Assembly (NCBI GenBank): GCA_964006375.1
Contig: OZ023270.1
Coordinates: 70,161,082 to 70,225,081, forward strand
Direction of reading: 5' to 3'
Length of the DNA: 64,000 nucleotides
Source: Tillus elongatus
Lineage: Eukaryota > Arthropoda > Insecta > Coleoptera > Cleridae
Shown in pieces: positions 50,610-63,059 of this stretch (position 1 is the first letter of the stretch; each line of letters begins with the position of its first letter). The translations under genes were made by a program, and so were the position numbers. The notes under the pieces were generated by a model that was not told the DNA's origin, did not search any database, and saw nothing but the letters and a program-made list of their open reading frames with translations.

Positions 50610-50918
50610 CTTTAAGAATTCGGGACGCAGCCAACGTATTGTGCTAAAGAATTAAATGATTAAATGATTTAAATTTGAATAATGCAACTTGCTATAAACT
50701 TAGAATTTTTGTTTTGGTATGTAGTAAGGTATTTGCCGGGGCAATATACCTACGAAATTTCGTCAAAGTAACAAATAATTTTTTTTTAGAAGAAACCTTT
50801 TTTTTTAACTGGTCCGATCGGGCTAGCTAACGAACTCGTCCGCGGCCTGTGCAAAATAAAGATATGTACCATGTTTCATTCAAATCAGTTTAGTAATTTT
50901 TTGTTTGTTTTGATGCGT

Positions 50919-51008
<90 letters not shown>
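50610..51008 (-). repeat. TA-core right half, reverse, diverged
   Basis: It has GGGACGCAGCCAACGTATTG, GGTATGTAGTAAGGTATTTG, CTAGCTAACGAACTCGTCC and a TA tract 50921-51008. The left arm is missing. Confidence 0.65.
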
Positions 51009-51009
<1 letters not shown>

Positions 51010-51855
51010 AACAAACCTTGGTTTCGGTTTCTTAAAATTATAATTTTAGTAGTTATTAAAAAACTACAGGCTCGTTTAAGACGTTTAAATTTTTTTGCCT
51101 GTCTAGTTTGATAAATATCTTCATTTATGTTCCACAGAAAGTTTTGTGTCCGCTTGAACCTTTCTAAGTGCTTCGCAACCCTGCCAATACAGAATAAAAA
51201 AGTTCTTTTATCTATTGAACCAGCCAACGTCCATCTGCGACCGTTACTTTTCAATTACGTATCGTGAATCAAGATAGCACCTGCTTTGTACATTATAGAT
51301 ATCAAATGCCCTGTAAATAACGTTGTCCGATGTGAGTTTAAGAACGATGATACCTTGGGGTTGATCTTCTACGTTTTACGAAGGGTTGACCAACGGATAT
51401 CAATTCTACGAGGGTAACTCATCGCAGAAAAAAAATTACAGCTTTGGTACAACTTAAATGTGGTCCTACAGGAACTGTTTGAAAATATATATACAAAATG
51501 GTTAATAAAGAATGGGAAATCTTGAAAGTTGAAGGACAAAAAATAAAAATGTGACTATTAAGCCCAACATGACCTACACAAATATTGCTGGTTTAAGAGA
51601 TACAGAACGGTCAAAGTTGGAATTTTGTTTTGAATTTTCCCAATAATCTTATAAAAGTCAGCTGCCAATCAAGAGGTTTCCAATACCCACGTGTACTTCA
51701 TCAAATTTCTTTCAATTTTTAAGTTCTTATAGATCTGACCGTATAAACACAAGGTTTTTAAGTGTCCTGTTGTGTACTGCGATACCCAACACCTGTGAGT
51801 TGTTTTTTTCTGTCTCTTTGTGTTTCTGACCAGGAAGTTTTTCGACCATTCTTCA
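51010..51855. other. Unassigned sequence
   Basis: A lysine/arginine-rich frame just after the TA tract (minus, 51254-51010) has no recognised domain. Confidence 0.35.
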
Positions 51856-51861
51856 GTTTTC

Positions 51862-51905
51862 GGCTCCTGAGGATGCACCAAAAAGGGTTGCGAAATATAG
51901 AGCAT
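51862..51905 (+). ncRNA. Hammerhead-like fold with collapsed stem III
   Basis: GCUC, core CUGAGGA (a valid CUGANGA), unpaired U, stem II GCACC-AAAAA-GGGUUGC with one bulge, GAAAUAUA and GAGC closing stem I. The architecture equals that at 19735-19777. It is probably a Penelope-type terminal-repeat fragment. There is no coding remnant next to it. Confidence 0.45.
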
Positions 51906-51970
51906 GTTTTAGCAAAGAACTTGTATTATTCACTGCCCACAAATCTTTTGATGTCGATAGCCTTTACTAA

Positions 51971-51972
51971 GA

Positions 51973-52049
<77 letters not shown>
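51971..52049. repeat. (CT)n then (TA)n microsatellite
   Basis: About 22 bp of CT runs into about 57 bp of TA. Confidence 0.9.
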
Positions 52050-52051
<2 letters not shown>

Positions 52052-52840
52052 AGAAAAAAACATTTTAACAAAATTACTATAATCCTTTACAATTTGGTAA
52101 AAACCTATAATAATATTCATTGACTATAAACAACAGTTGCACGTAAGTTCAGACTAACTTGTTTCTGCTAAACCTCTTAAGTTGCTTATTACACAGAGCT
52201 TACGGAAACACAATCACCACACCTGTTTCATGCAATATTATGCTCGGGTGATTCAATTCTCCAATATGGTTCCAATTATTGATCATTAGATAAATTTTGC
52301 GACAGTCCACGATAAAAGTCTCCTCCCCCTCTATCACAATATTAAGAGGCAATATCCTATATTTATAAAATATCTAAAATGCTATCTTACGTACAAACAG
52401 AATAACACATACACACAGAAAATATTTATCTGCTCCAGCACTCACACGCACGCTCGCTTGCACGCTTAGGCACACATACACACACGTATGCACAAGTCCA
52501 CGCACACCATTTACCCAAATATACACTCTTGTTATCAACACACCTTTTTTTATCCTAAATAATTTGTTCAAACGTTACAATGTTCTTAATTACATATAAA
52601 AGTTTTTTTTTTCTTCTAAATTTATAATCAACTTTCAATCTTATATGATTATAAAGTTTTGGGCCAAGGTATGCTACATATCGCTGTGATATGTGTTTCC
52701 TACACGACGTAACAATCAGAAAATCACCCATTTTACCCGTTATCTGGTAATCATGAGACATCAAATTCTGGAGGCTTGCAGTAGTGTGCGTATATTGCAG
52801 TAGCGGCTCGTGCCTTAATGCATTGGGGGTGCGCAAGAAA
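52050..52840. other. Unassigned; (CA)-rich patch near 52405-52510
   Basis: There are imperfect CACA and CACGCACG runs. No coding or repeat family recognised. Confidence 0.4.
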
Positions 52841-52844
52841 AAAA

Positions 52845-53020
52845 GTTTGGGACGCAGCAAGTGTGTTATGGTAGTAATTTTTTAATAAATGTTTCAAATT
52901 TGAATAACTCAAGTTTATACAAACTAAGAAAGTTGAATTTTTGTGTATAGTAGTGACATACCAAGGAAAACATATCCACCAAATTTGATCAAAATAACTT
53001 TGTAATTTTCGGAGAAAAAA
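52845..53020 (-). repeat. TA-core right-end fragment
   Basis: GGGACGCAGCAAGTGTGTTATG, then GAATAACTCAAGTTTATAC and the CATATCCACCAAATTTGAT arm. It stops before the TA tract position. Confidence 0.7.
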
Positions 53021-53029
53021 AGCAGGATA

Positions 53030-54300
53030 TCTGTCTCTAATAAGTTGGTGTCGTCTGCGCGGGTGAGTCAGTCACTGGTGATATTGCGACCTTTTTTATG
53101 TTAGATCGTTGGGAAAGATAGTTGGATACGCGGATGATGCTGCTATATTTTATAACGCAGCATCATGGGATATACTCAAATCTACAGTTGAATCAGGTTT
53201 TTGGAAAATCCTGGAATGGTTTCAAAACCGATTGTTAACTGTAAATGCGGCGAAGACAGTGTATATACCATTTTCATGTTACGAAAGAAACTTGCCAACT
53301 TTCACCACCTTGGAAATATGTGATGGCATGAAGATAAAGAGTGTGAAGCATGCGGTGTATTTAGGTGTTACTATACATGAAAAGGGAGCACCACATTTTA
53401 AATATAACTAAAAATATTCGCTCTGTGATGGTAAAATTCAGAGTATTGAAAGAGATGCTACACATTAAACACCTACGGACTCTATATTATTCTTTAGTGG
53501 AGAGTCACTTACGCTATGCTATAATAGCTTGGGGTAGTGCTGCAAGGTGCCATATATCTCAATTACAGGTTGCTCAAAATTGTCTCATCAAGGTGATTTA
53601 TGGTAAAGAACGCACATATGCTACGGATGTTTTATACGCTGAGACAAAACTGCTGGGTATTAGGCAGCTTTTCTATTTTAGCGCTGTTGTATACCAGCAT
53701 ATTCATCGATGTGAATTGAAGGAGTTGAGTCACAACTATAATACGAGACACTGCGCACACGCATCTAGAACGGAAAGAGCTAAGAAGACTATTGCACAGC
53801 GTTCCTATGCTTACCTTTGCGTAAGAATATATAATTCTATACCAGCCCAAATTTGCCAGCAGCATGGACTTCGAAGTTTTAAAATGGGTTTAAAAAAGTT
53901 GATAGTTGGAGTAGATCGTGAAGTAATCCACAGGGTCATAGAAGTTAATATGCTGGTGTAGTGGTCTTTCCTTTGTATTTTGTTGTTTCTTGTGCCTGGC
54001 GTCTGACCTGTGAGCCCGCGCATGTGTAGGTGTGTGTAGGTTACCCATAGTGTGGCTTAAAACATCTGGGAAAAGAGATTTTATCTATAGTGGAAAAAGC
54101 ATAGTTATGTTTTTTATGTTTTCCGCGAATCCCTGGAGTTCGTCTGCAGTTTTGGTTTTTGTTTGTGTTTCTTTACAACATAAGAATATGTGCACTAGCT
54201 TATTTTTGGGAGAATGATGTTACAAGTATCACCAACAAGTCTTCGACTTAGGTGCCTTTTAACGTTATTGAACAACCAGGCTGTTGATTAGTCTTGTAAG
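53030..54300 (+). pseudogene. LINE reverse transcriptase C-terminal half
   Basis: Frame 53109-53411 begins at palm C (KIVGYADDAAIFYNAAS), with WFQNRLLTVNAAKTVYIPF and KHAVYLGVTIHEKGA. A frameshift near 53395 passes to the frame ending at 53961. That frame has HLRTLYYSLVESHLRYAIIA, WGSAARCHISQLQVAQNCLI and a basic C-terminus reading RSFKMGLKKLIVG. About 340 bp of 3' UTR follows. It is 5' truncated just before palm C. It resembles the more decayed copy at 22.93 kb. Confidence 0.85.
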
Positions 54301-54326
54301 TTGTTTTGTGAGAAATGTATATTGTT

Positions 54327-54329
<3 letters not shown>

Positions 54330-54420
<91 letters not shown>
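54330..54420. repeat. (TA)n tract
   Basis: About 90 bp, a short way beyond the presumed LINE 3' region. Confidence 0.9.
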
Positions 54421-54422
<2 letters not shown>

Positions 54423-55140
54423 GCTAATTAACCATTTATTTACCTATAATATATATTTGTACTGCTTTAGATTTTATTGGTTACCCTGCAAACTAAAGTA
54501 CCCCCGTATATTGTGGTCAGTTTGCTATGCGTGTAGACCTCTACACAGCGGTCTTTATTACACATTTAAGAATCAACGGGTCTACTTATCGATACAGAAA
54601 TCGCTATACAAACTCCGATAATATTGCTTAATATGTATGTTGCCATTAAAATGGGCTAAGATGGATTGTTATTGTCTTTCGAACTCGGTCGTACGTCACT
54701 GGATTTATGCCTAATTTCGCACTTTATTGTTATGACGGGTGTTGATGGTTTAAACGTGGGTGGAAACTTTAGTGGATAAAGAAAAGGATGTTGTTTTTAG
54801 TGCACTGTTAAAACGGGATGCTATTAAGTTATTCCGGGCAAGGAATTAATATCGGCTGTAAATTATCTGGTTGATTTTAAATTTGTAACACTATATGGTT
54901 AGTTGAACCAATAAAGCTAAACACTGCAGTGCAGTTGCCTTTAAACTGATAGCTGTGAAAAATTCATGTTGAATAATAATAACATTTTCGTTTTTTCAGG
55001 AATTCAGATAAATAAGTATTATTTATTTGCGGGATTCCAATTTTGTCAAGTAAATTTAATTTATTTTTCCTAACACAAGAACCGTTGAAACATATTAATC
55101 AGATTAGAGACTTCTTCTCTGGCTTTATGAGTGATTGTTT
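54421..55140. other. Unassigned sequence
   Basis: No motif recognised in about 720 bp. Confidence 0.4.
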
Positions 55141-55144
55141 TCTT

Positions 55145-55245
55145 CTACAATCGGTTTCGCCTTCTGCTACATCGTCAGGCAGGAGATGTTTTTTCTCCTA
55201 CCTGACGATACAGTAAAAGGCAAAAATGTAAACATAGATAATCCT
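55145..55245. repeat. Head-to-head pair of hammerhead-like motifs
   Basis: An inverted repeat centres on 55188-55194. ATCGTCAGGCAGGAGA (55172-55187) faces TCTCCTACCTGACGAT (55195-55210), and similarity extends outward. On the minus strand CUGACGA (CUGANGA consensus) is followed by GUAGCAGAAGGC and GAAACCG. On plus the GAAA is decayed to CAAAA. Stem II is weak in both, so these are probably relics. Confidence 0.45.
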
Positions 55246-55384
55246 ATCAAATTTATTATTTCTTACCGTTTTTTTTTGTACCAAAGTTAATTTAAATATT
55301 TTAATACTTAATAATCACTTAATCGGTAATTAGAATTGAATAAAAAAGTGGAAACATTACGGAATTTTTTAAAACTGTTTGACC

Positions 55385-55498
55385 ACGATAAGTGATTATT
55401 GAAACATGTGATGTGCACTAATAAGTACAATTTGGAGAACAATGCAGTTTTCAAACCTGACCAGCGTTTCGTTTACAAATTTATTGTCATCAGAGTAG
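55385..55498 (-). ncRNA. Hammerhead-like motif with Penelope-type tail
   Basis: Minus strand: CUCUGAUGA (core intact), extra C, degraded stem II (AAUAAA-UUU-GUAAAC), GAAAC, a stem III of A-C-GCUG-G-U, C17, AGG. The tail has GCATTGTTCTCCAAATTG then TACTTATTAG, as in the copies at 16.05 and 24.21 kb. Confidence 0.5.
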
Positions 55499-55751
55499 GA
55501 ATAAACTTTTTAAAAAATCTAGAACTACTATTTCCATGTTAGTTGACGAGTAATTACACATCGTCCTCTACGAAGGTATACAGAGAAACCCCCTTGTAAT
55601 TAAAATTCCATTACCTGCTTTTGTAAAACCGCTTTTTTGTAAAATGTTTCTCATAAGAAATAGACACGGATTGGTGAGATAGCAATTTAAATAATGAACT
55701 ATACAGGACCAAACCTGCTCTCTTCATGGAAAATTTTTTGTTTAAATTTCT

Positions 55752-56700
<949 letters not shown>

Positions 56701-56703
56701 ATC

Positions 56704-57570
56704 TCAAATCAGATGCTCGAACACGTCCCCCCCCCCTTGCTGAACGCAAAGTTCTAATCTTTCCATAATTTGTCTCTGCGTAGCAGCATGGATCATCTCC
56801 CGATCAACACTCCGACATTCATCTAATATCCGTTGTTGTAGATTGTGAACACTAACTACAGGATTTATGCCAAAATCTGAATAGACTTGGTCCTTGATGT
56901 AGCTCAAAAAAAAGTCCATGGGAGTCAAATCTGGGGACATTGCAGATAATCGTATTTGGGCATTTGTACCTATATAATTAGGGCCAAAAACTTGGTCCAA
57001 ATAGTCCACAACTATCCTGCTGTTGTGAGCTGGACATCCATCGTGCTGAAAAATAATCCTAGGTTGGACATTCAGTGGAACATCATCCAACTAAACGTCC
57101 AGATGGGTGTTTAGGTGATTGAGGGTAGTCGTCCCGTCTAAATTTTCTTAAAAAAATACGGGCCCCATCAATCTATTATCTAATAGCCCACACAATACAT
57201 TGCTTTTATATTCAGTTTGGTGGTTTCTCGAAAAAACCCAGTGTAGATTTTCCGTTGCCCATCTTACACTGTTCTGCTTATTCAACGCACCATCATTTGT
57301 GAACTTTGACTCATCTGTCCAAAGTATATGGCTTAACGTTTTATGATCTATATTTAAAGTTTCATTCAGCCGATATGAAAACTCTCTGAGGCCTTGGACA
57401 AAATGACACCGGTATTATAATTATACATTTTCATTATTCTGCGAACACTTCTATTTAAAATATCGGTTGCTGAAGCTAGTTGTGTAGCTGATAAACATGG
57501 GTTTTCTTGCAAATGAAGTAAAGTATTTTACGAAATTTCTTCATTGGTAATTGGCTTTACATTCAGAAGA
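56704..57570 (-). pseudogene. DD41D transposase pseudogene
   Basis: Frame 57090-56704 has IIFQHDGCPAHNSRIVVDYL (second Asp) and MSPDLTPMDFFLSYIKDQVY (third Asp, 41 residues on), plus a normal C-terminus. Upstream, in broken frames, the helix-turn-helix region can be read near 57540-57440 (LLHLQENPCLSATQLASATD, ILNRSVRRIMK). Segments around the first Asp are decayed. It is a different subfamily from the intact enzyme at 30.4 kb. Confidence 0.8.
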
Positions 57571-58639
57571 TGCAATCTCCTCGTTAGCGAATTTGTACTA
57601 GGAAAATTCACTCGAACGTGTATGAAGATGTGTGTGAATTTGTATAAAGCGAAAATAGTATGTCAGGTAGAAGTACAAAGAGTTATGTTGTCAGAGAATA
57701 TCATAAATTCTCTGGTGTCAAACCCCTTTGTGGAACTGGCGAGATGGGTAGTAGTAGCAGTAGCATAAGCACTTTATTTTTTTGGAATATAATATGTATT
57801 AAAGGACATTAATAACTTTGTAAATTACACTTCAGGAAGTTATTAGTGACATCACCAGTGTAAATTATTCAGCTATGTGCAAGAAAAAAATCGCTGAACA
57901 CTTTTATGTATTATTCTCAAATCTGTAAATACGAATTCTTATACAAACTAAACACACTTATCAGTAGAATAGATAACAAAGGCTGCTGACATCATGAAGT
58001 AATAGAATTATTTTTCTACGCCCAGCAAAAGAGACAAGCTTCTCATTAGGTGACCACGTTTCAACAACACAAACACGCATATTATTTTTATTATCCAGCA
58101 GCGTAAGACAATAGGCAATGAGAAAACAGTAGAACTAGCAAGCTGAGGATGACGATGCAGAAAACAATTGAACACTACTACCACCACGGGACCGCCATCA
58201 GATCCAACGGAGGCGCGATTGGTAGCAACCACGTCACTCTCTCGATTGCACGGCATTGCTCTGTAATCTTCAGTTCTAATGGCATTATTACTGGTACCTG
58301 ACCGACGTAGGTGGCCCCGGCTCTGTAGGTGATGGCCTGGCTGTCTATATGGGTATATCAGCATTATTGATATAACTGTCCATAATGCACGGGGTGTCCA
58401 ATCAATAAAGACATGTTAGCTGTTTAAGGTACGTAATTAAAATCTCAAAAACAATACGTTAGTTTAGTCTAGCTAATCATAGCTAGCTTTGTATGTAACG
58501 CTCTAAAGACTAAAATGCCCTATAGCAAATGTTCGTACAAAACATATACTGACTTTCACAAAAATCCGAACACCCAGTATAAGTTGATCAATTTAAATAA
58601 AAGTTCTACATATTGTGTTTTTAATCAAACTTGAAAAAC
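57571..58639. other. Unassigned; 118-codon minus frame at 58008-58364
   Basis: The frame (MLIYPYRQPGHHLQSRGHLR...) has no domain that I recognise and may be chance. GGGGTGTCCAATCAATAAAG near 58390 resembles a transposon end. Confidence 0.3.
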
Positions 58640-59515
58640 GATTGCATTTTCAAACTAAAATATTAAAAAATAACAAAGCTATTCAATAATGAGTCAGTCG
58701 GCCGCGGTTTCTTATGTGTTCGATAACTCTTCGAGGCATGCTTGAAATTAAATGATTTGTGGTATCCTGAGGAATATTATCAAGGGCTTCTTGAATTCGG
58801 CGGCGAAGGTCCACATGATGATTGGGTGGTTTAGACAAATCACACTGTTGATTGCTAATCATATCCTACACATGTTTTATTAGTGACAAGTCTGGGGAGC
58901 GAGAAGGCCATGGAAGCAGGGCCATTGCTGTACGTTGCCTTCTTGGAAAAGAGGGGTTGAATTAACCCTCGTACGCATGGCAGTGCAACATAAAAGCTAG
59001 AGGTGACCTGCCACTGTATGTTATCGCGCCCCTTACCATCATTCTCTGTGTGAGGGCCGTATACCATTCAACAGAAAATTCAACGTTCTCCACATAATCG
59101 TCATAGTCTTCTGCGACCATCGTGGAACCAAAGGCAGAAACGGGCTCGTCAAGCACAACACGATTCCATTCACCATTCCAATTTTTTTCCGCTGTAGAAC
59201 TCAAGCGAGCAGCAGGATGTTGAGGGGTCAGTGGGAACCATTAAAATGGTCTATATACGAACGAAGACCAAAAGTCCCTTTTCTGCGATATATCGTTGCT
59301 ATGGAGACTCTTTGTTGTAAAAATCCCAACCAAGCCTTTGAAATCGCTCTGGTTGTGGAAATATGTCTTGTAAAGCCGCAATCCTCAAATGACGATCTTT
59401 CCGTGCTCAAATTGCTCGAGGTCCACCGGATCCATGTCATATGGTTATCGATTCCTTCTTCAGACCACCTGGATCAACAATGTAACACTGTTGACACACT
59501 GCGTCCTATGCGGTA
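58640..59515 (-). pseudogene. Tc1-like transposase pseudogene
   Basis: Minus strand, in several frames: RHLRIAALQDIFPQPERFQR (second DNA-binding subdomain, near 59390), an FCLWFHDGRRR block, then GAITYSGRSPLAFMLHCHAY. PWPSRSPDLSLIKHV (near 58900) holds the SPDLS..E/D region of the third catalytic residue. RRRIQEALDNIPQDTTNHLI and a Tc1-style C-terminus follow. The order and motifs are those of Tc1/Tc3 family enzymes rather than DD41D. Many stops. Confidence 0.75.
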
Positions 59516-59559
59516 GGAAATTTTATTATTATTACAAGATAAAAGTTAGGGAATACACC

Positions 59560-61470
59560 TGTAACTACTCATAACTTAAAAATAAATCTTGCATAGTAAA
59601 ACCAAGAAAAAGACATGAAAGAGTATACTTCTGAATGACTGTCCCTGCCATAGTGAGGCTGAACCGACAGGTATGATCAAGGTTACGCTATATGCTCAAT
59701 AGGGCGGCATAAGGTAATCAAGTTTGTTCTTAAACGAGTTAACACTGTAGGCGGATATGATGGCTTCCGGAAGCGAATCCAGCTGGCAAAGACACGATTG
59801 GAGAAAAACGTGCATTAGAAGGATTTTCGGAAGGACCCTCTTTTGAGTTTTAGGGTGTGACCCCGCAGCTGGGGGTTGGAGTTAAGGTGAAACAGGTGGG
59901 AAATATTGGAGTTCTGGAACCCACGGAAAACGTTAAAGGTGAAGATCACGTCTCCTCTGACGCTTGTACAATAATTGTCAGGCGGCCGAGCCAAGGATTT
60001 TCAGAAGAATTCTCTTTTGAGTTTTAGGTTAGGTTTTAGGTTTAGTTCAAGGTGAAGACCAGGCCTCATCTGGCGCGTGGCTGTACAATAGTTGCCAAGC
60101 GGGCAAGCTTTAGCCTGTCTTTAAAATTTGAACGGGTGGGACCGTAAGAAGACAGGTGGGTCTTCGTTGAACAGGCTCCAGCAGAAGATAATCTCTGACG
60201 AGAACAGGACTCCAACTAACGACAGCGTACTACTATTAGACCTCTGAATGCGTTATTCACTAAATAGAGCATCTTAGCCTTGGATATTTTGGGGCTATGC
60301 GTACGGAACACGATGGATCTTTCGTAACCAGCAGCCCAAGGTCGCAATGCGTTGCAACCTCTAACTGTCTTGCCACATATATTGTAGGTGAAGCCACGGT
60401 TGTTGTATCCCAAATGTAGCACGCAGCATTTTCCGATATCTAATGGTAGTAGTCAATCTCTCTCAAGTTATTAATTGTTATCAAGTCAGCAGAAATGTCA
60501 TGACGGTTTCTGCCCGGGTTCGGGAAGATTCTGGAACATGGCGTAGTTCGATTTAAGCAGACAAGGCAAGTCGGCAGTGTACACAAGAAAAAGCAAAGGG
60601 CCGAGCACAGAGCCCTGCGGAACACTGCTCAGAACTGCTTGGCATGTAGATCTTGCTTCACCAACTCCTATAAAAAAGAGAATTAGATAAGAAGCTCCTA
60701 CTCCAAGCGAATAGAGGTCCTCAGCTCCATAGTGTTCTAGTGTGTATAGCAGCTGTCGAGTGGGTTCGAAATCGAGTGGGTCGAAGGCATAGAAAATTTT
60801 AAATTATAACGCATCAACCAGCTTCCTTTTGTCAAGTGACTTTGACCACCAGTCAATGGAGGTCAATGGTAGTAACAGATCGACCAGGCCTAAAACCACG
60901 CTGTTGATCGGGTAGTACTCTGTATTCCATTAAAAAGAAAGCAGTTTGTTAAGAAGCAGTCGTTCGGAAACTCTTGCAATAATCGCCAGAAAACTGTTTG
61001 GTCTCTATTTCATAGGGCCTAATTTGTCGCCAGATTTTAGCCGATGACAGATGCTGTGAGCCAAGTGGTAGGAAAAGCGCCCAGATCGGAAGATGTGTGA
61101 AACATTGGGACTGATAGAAAAGTAGCAGGAGATACGGAATGCGAAAGGGAGGACAAAATAGCCTCCACTTCATTGGCACTGACCGTCAGGGATGAAACAG
61201 TGTCGCTGATATAAATTAGTTGGAGGAGTCGGGTAACTGTCGTTGTAGCTTTCTAAAGTAGATACCTGGCTAAAAGTTGGTACCAGTACACTGGCGGCCT
61301 CGCCGTAGGTTCTGCACTTGTTGCCAGTACTGTATCTTATAGAAGAGGTCGAAACATTGTTGCTGATTTTATCACGAATGCACTGGCCCTGGATGTTTCT
61401 TTGGAAAGCAAGTGTAAAAAGTTAGGATGTTAGCTGTAGTCTTCAGTGCGGCTAGATCATGTGAAGCGTT
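59560..61470 (-). pseudogene. CR1/L2-like LINE, heavily decayed
   Basis: Minus-strand order: linker (QCIRDKISNNVSTSSIRYST, near 61360), a fingers trace, palm A trace (FYAFDPLDFEPTRQLLYTLE, near 60780) and palm B (LSSVPQGSVLGPLLFLVYTA, near 60620). Palm C is deleted. KCCVLHLGYNNRGFTYNICG follows near 60400, then the C-terminus PEAIISAYSVNSFKNKLDYL near 59740. KCxVLHLGxNN and SVNSFKNxLD are characteristic of CR1/L2 enzymes. Two partly matching segments near 59810-59995 and 59996-60110 suggest a small internal duplication. Confidence 0.8.
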
Positions 61471-61579
61471 GCCATATGTTTCTTTGGGAGTTCACAAAGC
61501 CTTCCAGAGATCTAGAGTTTGCGAGAGCAATAAGAAACAGTTCTAGGTAAAGTTGATTCAGTTAAGGTACTTAAAGGCG

Positions 61580-62190
61580 AGTGATGAAGTTGTTTCACAT
61601 ATTGTCAGGAGTGGTGTCTGTGAAAAGTTCAATCCAATCTATAGTTTTTCTGATAAAAAAAGCGGCTTCTCGCATAACAACAGTGCGCCTCCTTTCAAAT
61701 TCACTTCAAAGATTATTATTGTTCTATAAACGGCACCTAGGAATAACGACTCAGTCAATATTATTCCTGAACGTCAGCACGTCTAGGTTTGACATGGTTA
61801 GACGAATAATTAAAAAGCGTTCACAATAAGGATTATATTCCCCAGGTAAAGAAGTTATGGCTATACTGTCACATCTGCGGTGCTCCCCAATGTAGCACCG
61901 TCTATATAAGAAGAACGGGAAGAGAGCTGGGTACCAGAGTCTCTGAACATCTTAAAAGCAGAAATAATGCTGACAACACCACCACAGTTTTCGGATGCCA
62001 CCTGACAGAGAGCGGTCACACCTTTGTCAGGGAGAGCACAGCCAGAATCTTTCTCCCATTAAGTTTTGGCACCGAACAGTTCGTCCTGGAAGAAATGGAG
62101 ATTTACAAATACATAAATGGCTCCAACAGCAATGTTCTTAACGTTTCCAGTCCCAGTGCCATGACCTTTCCTTTCACATATAGAAACCTG
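61580..62190 (+). pseudogene. Penelope-like element C-terminal remnant
   Basis: A plus frame from about 61870 reads CHICGAPQCSTVYIRRTGRE, LGTRVSEHLKSRNN and VFGCHLTESGHTFVRE, the GIY-YIG endonuclease with YIG changed to YIR. It ends LEEMEIYKYINGSNSN. The upstream frame 61581-61829 (FDMVRRIIKKRSQ at its end) may be the decayed link from the reverse transcriptase. The Gly in YIG is part of the catalytic signature, so this copy should be inactive. Confidence 0.75.
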
Positions 62191-62984
62191 ATAGAAGAGA
62201 GTTCGATAATAATGCTCCTGCTGATCGATTATCGATTCCAACCATGGAGCAAAGCAAGCTTGGTTTCGTTATTTGGTTTCTCTGTTCCTGTCGTTGACAG
62301 TTCTCTACTTGCTGGTGTGCATCTGTCACTTCTGTGGCTTCTGCCACTTCTGTCACTTGTCCTTTTTATTCTCAATCTTCATTCAAGTTTTGTTTTCATA
62401 AGTGCACTTACCTCATTTTGATGCTTTGATAAAATAAAAAATAATCGTCGTTTATATTCACCCTCTAGCTGCTTCAAGTTTGGTGATGTTTCTGTTTTCT
62501 TGTTCAATGCTATATTCGTCTGGAAATCTGAAGACCATATATGAAAAGCCAAAGCTTTGGCAACATCACATACAGCACATTTTCTGTCACTAAAGATAGG
62601 AATTAGTAAGTATCAGTTTTCTAAGTGGAACCTGCTTTATTTCATTTTCTTTTCTGATTTTCACTTGGTCAGATGTTCTCAGGGCGGTTCTGCTCGGTTG
62701 TGCAACCTGCTTGCCTTTCAGTTGCGCTTGTCTTTTGCTTTCAACTAGTTGAGTAACTTGACCTTTTACGTGTATTTTGACTCTATCAGAGTGTTGTTCT
62801 TTTTGTGGGACTGCAAGCCCGTTTCAAATATATATCTGTAAAGACATTTTATAACTCCTGACGCTCTGTCAGTTCAACTTTGCATGACGTTAGCTTTTGC
62901 TAGACCCTGTGCTTTCTGTCATTGCAGTGTAGTTGATCGCATGTTAGACCCACCAGAAACATAGATTCTGACAACCAACTTTTT
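62190..62984. other. Presumed 3' region of the Penelope remnant
   Basis: No coding motif. A short run of CTTCTGYCA-like units lies near 62320-62360. Confidence 0.35.
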
Positions 62985-62998
62985 ACATTCTAGGTCTT

Positions 62999-63040
62999 AA
63001 CCCCTGAAGATGTCTCGATAAATGCCGAGACGCGTGGGTT
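62999..63040 (+). ncRNA. Degenerate hammerhead-like motif
   Basis: AACCC/GGGUU close a 5-bp stem I. The core CUGAAGA (63004-63010) is present. An alternative 6-bp stem GUCUCG/CGAGAC overlaps the position where GAAA should be, which reads GAGA, and stem III ACGCGU is followed by G. These changes should prevent cleavage. It lies downstream of a Penelope GIY-YIG remnant on the same strand. Confidence 0.45.
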
Positions 63041-63059
63041 TATAAATTAAATTGTCTGG

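Noticed and set aside
52374..52571. Cys/Val-rich short frame on the minus strand
   Set aside because: It is a translation of CA- and CACG-rich simple sequence.
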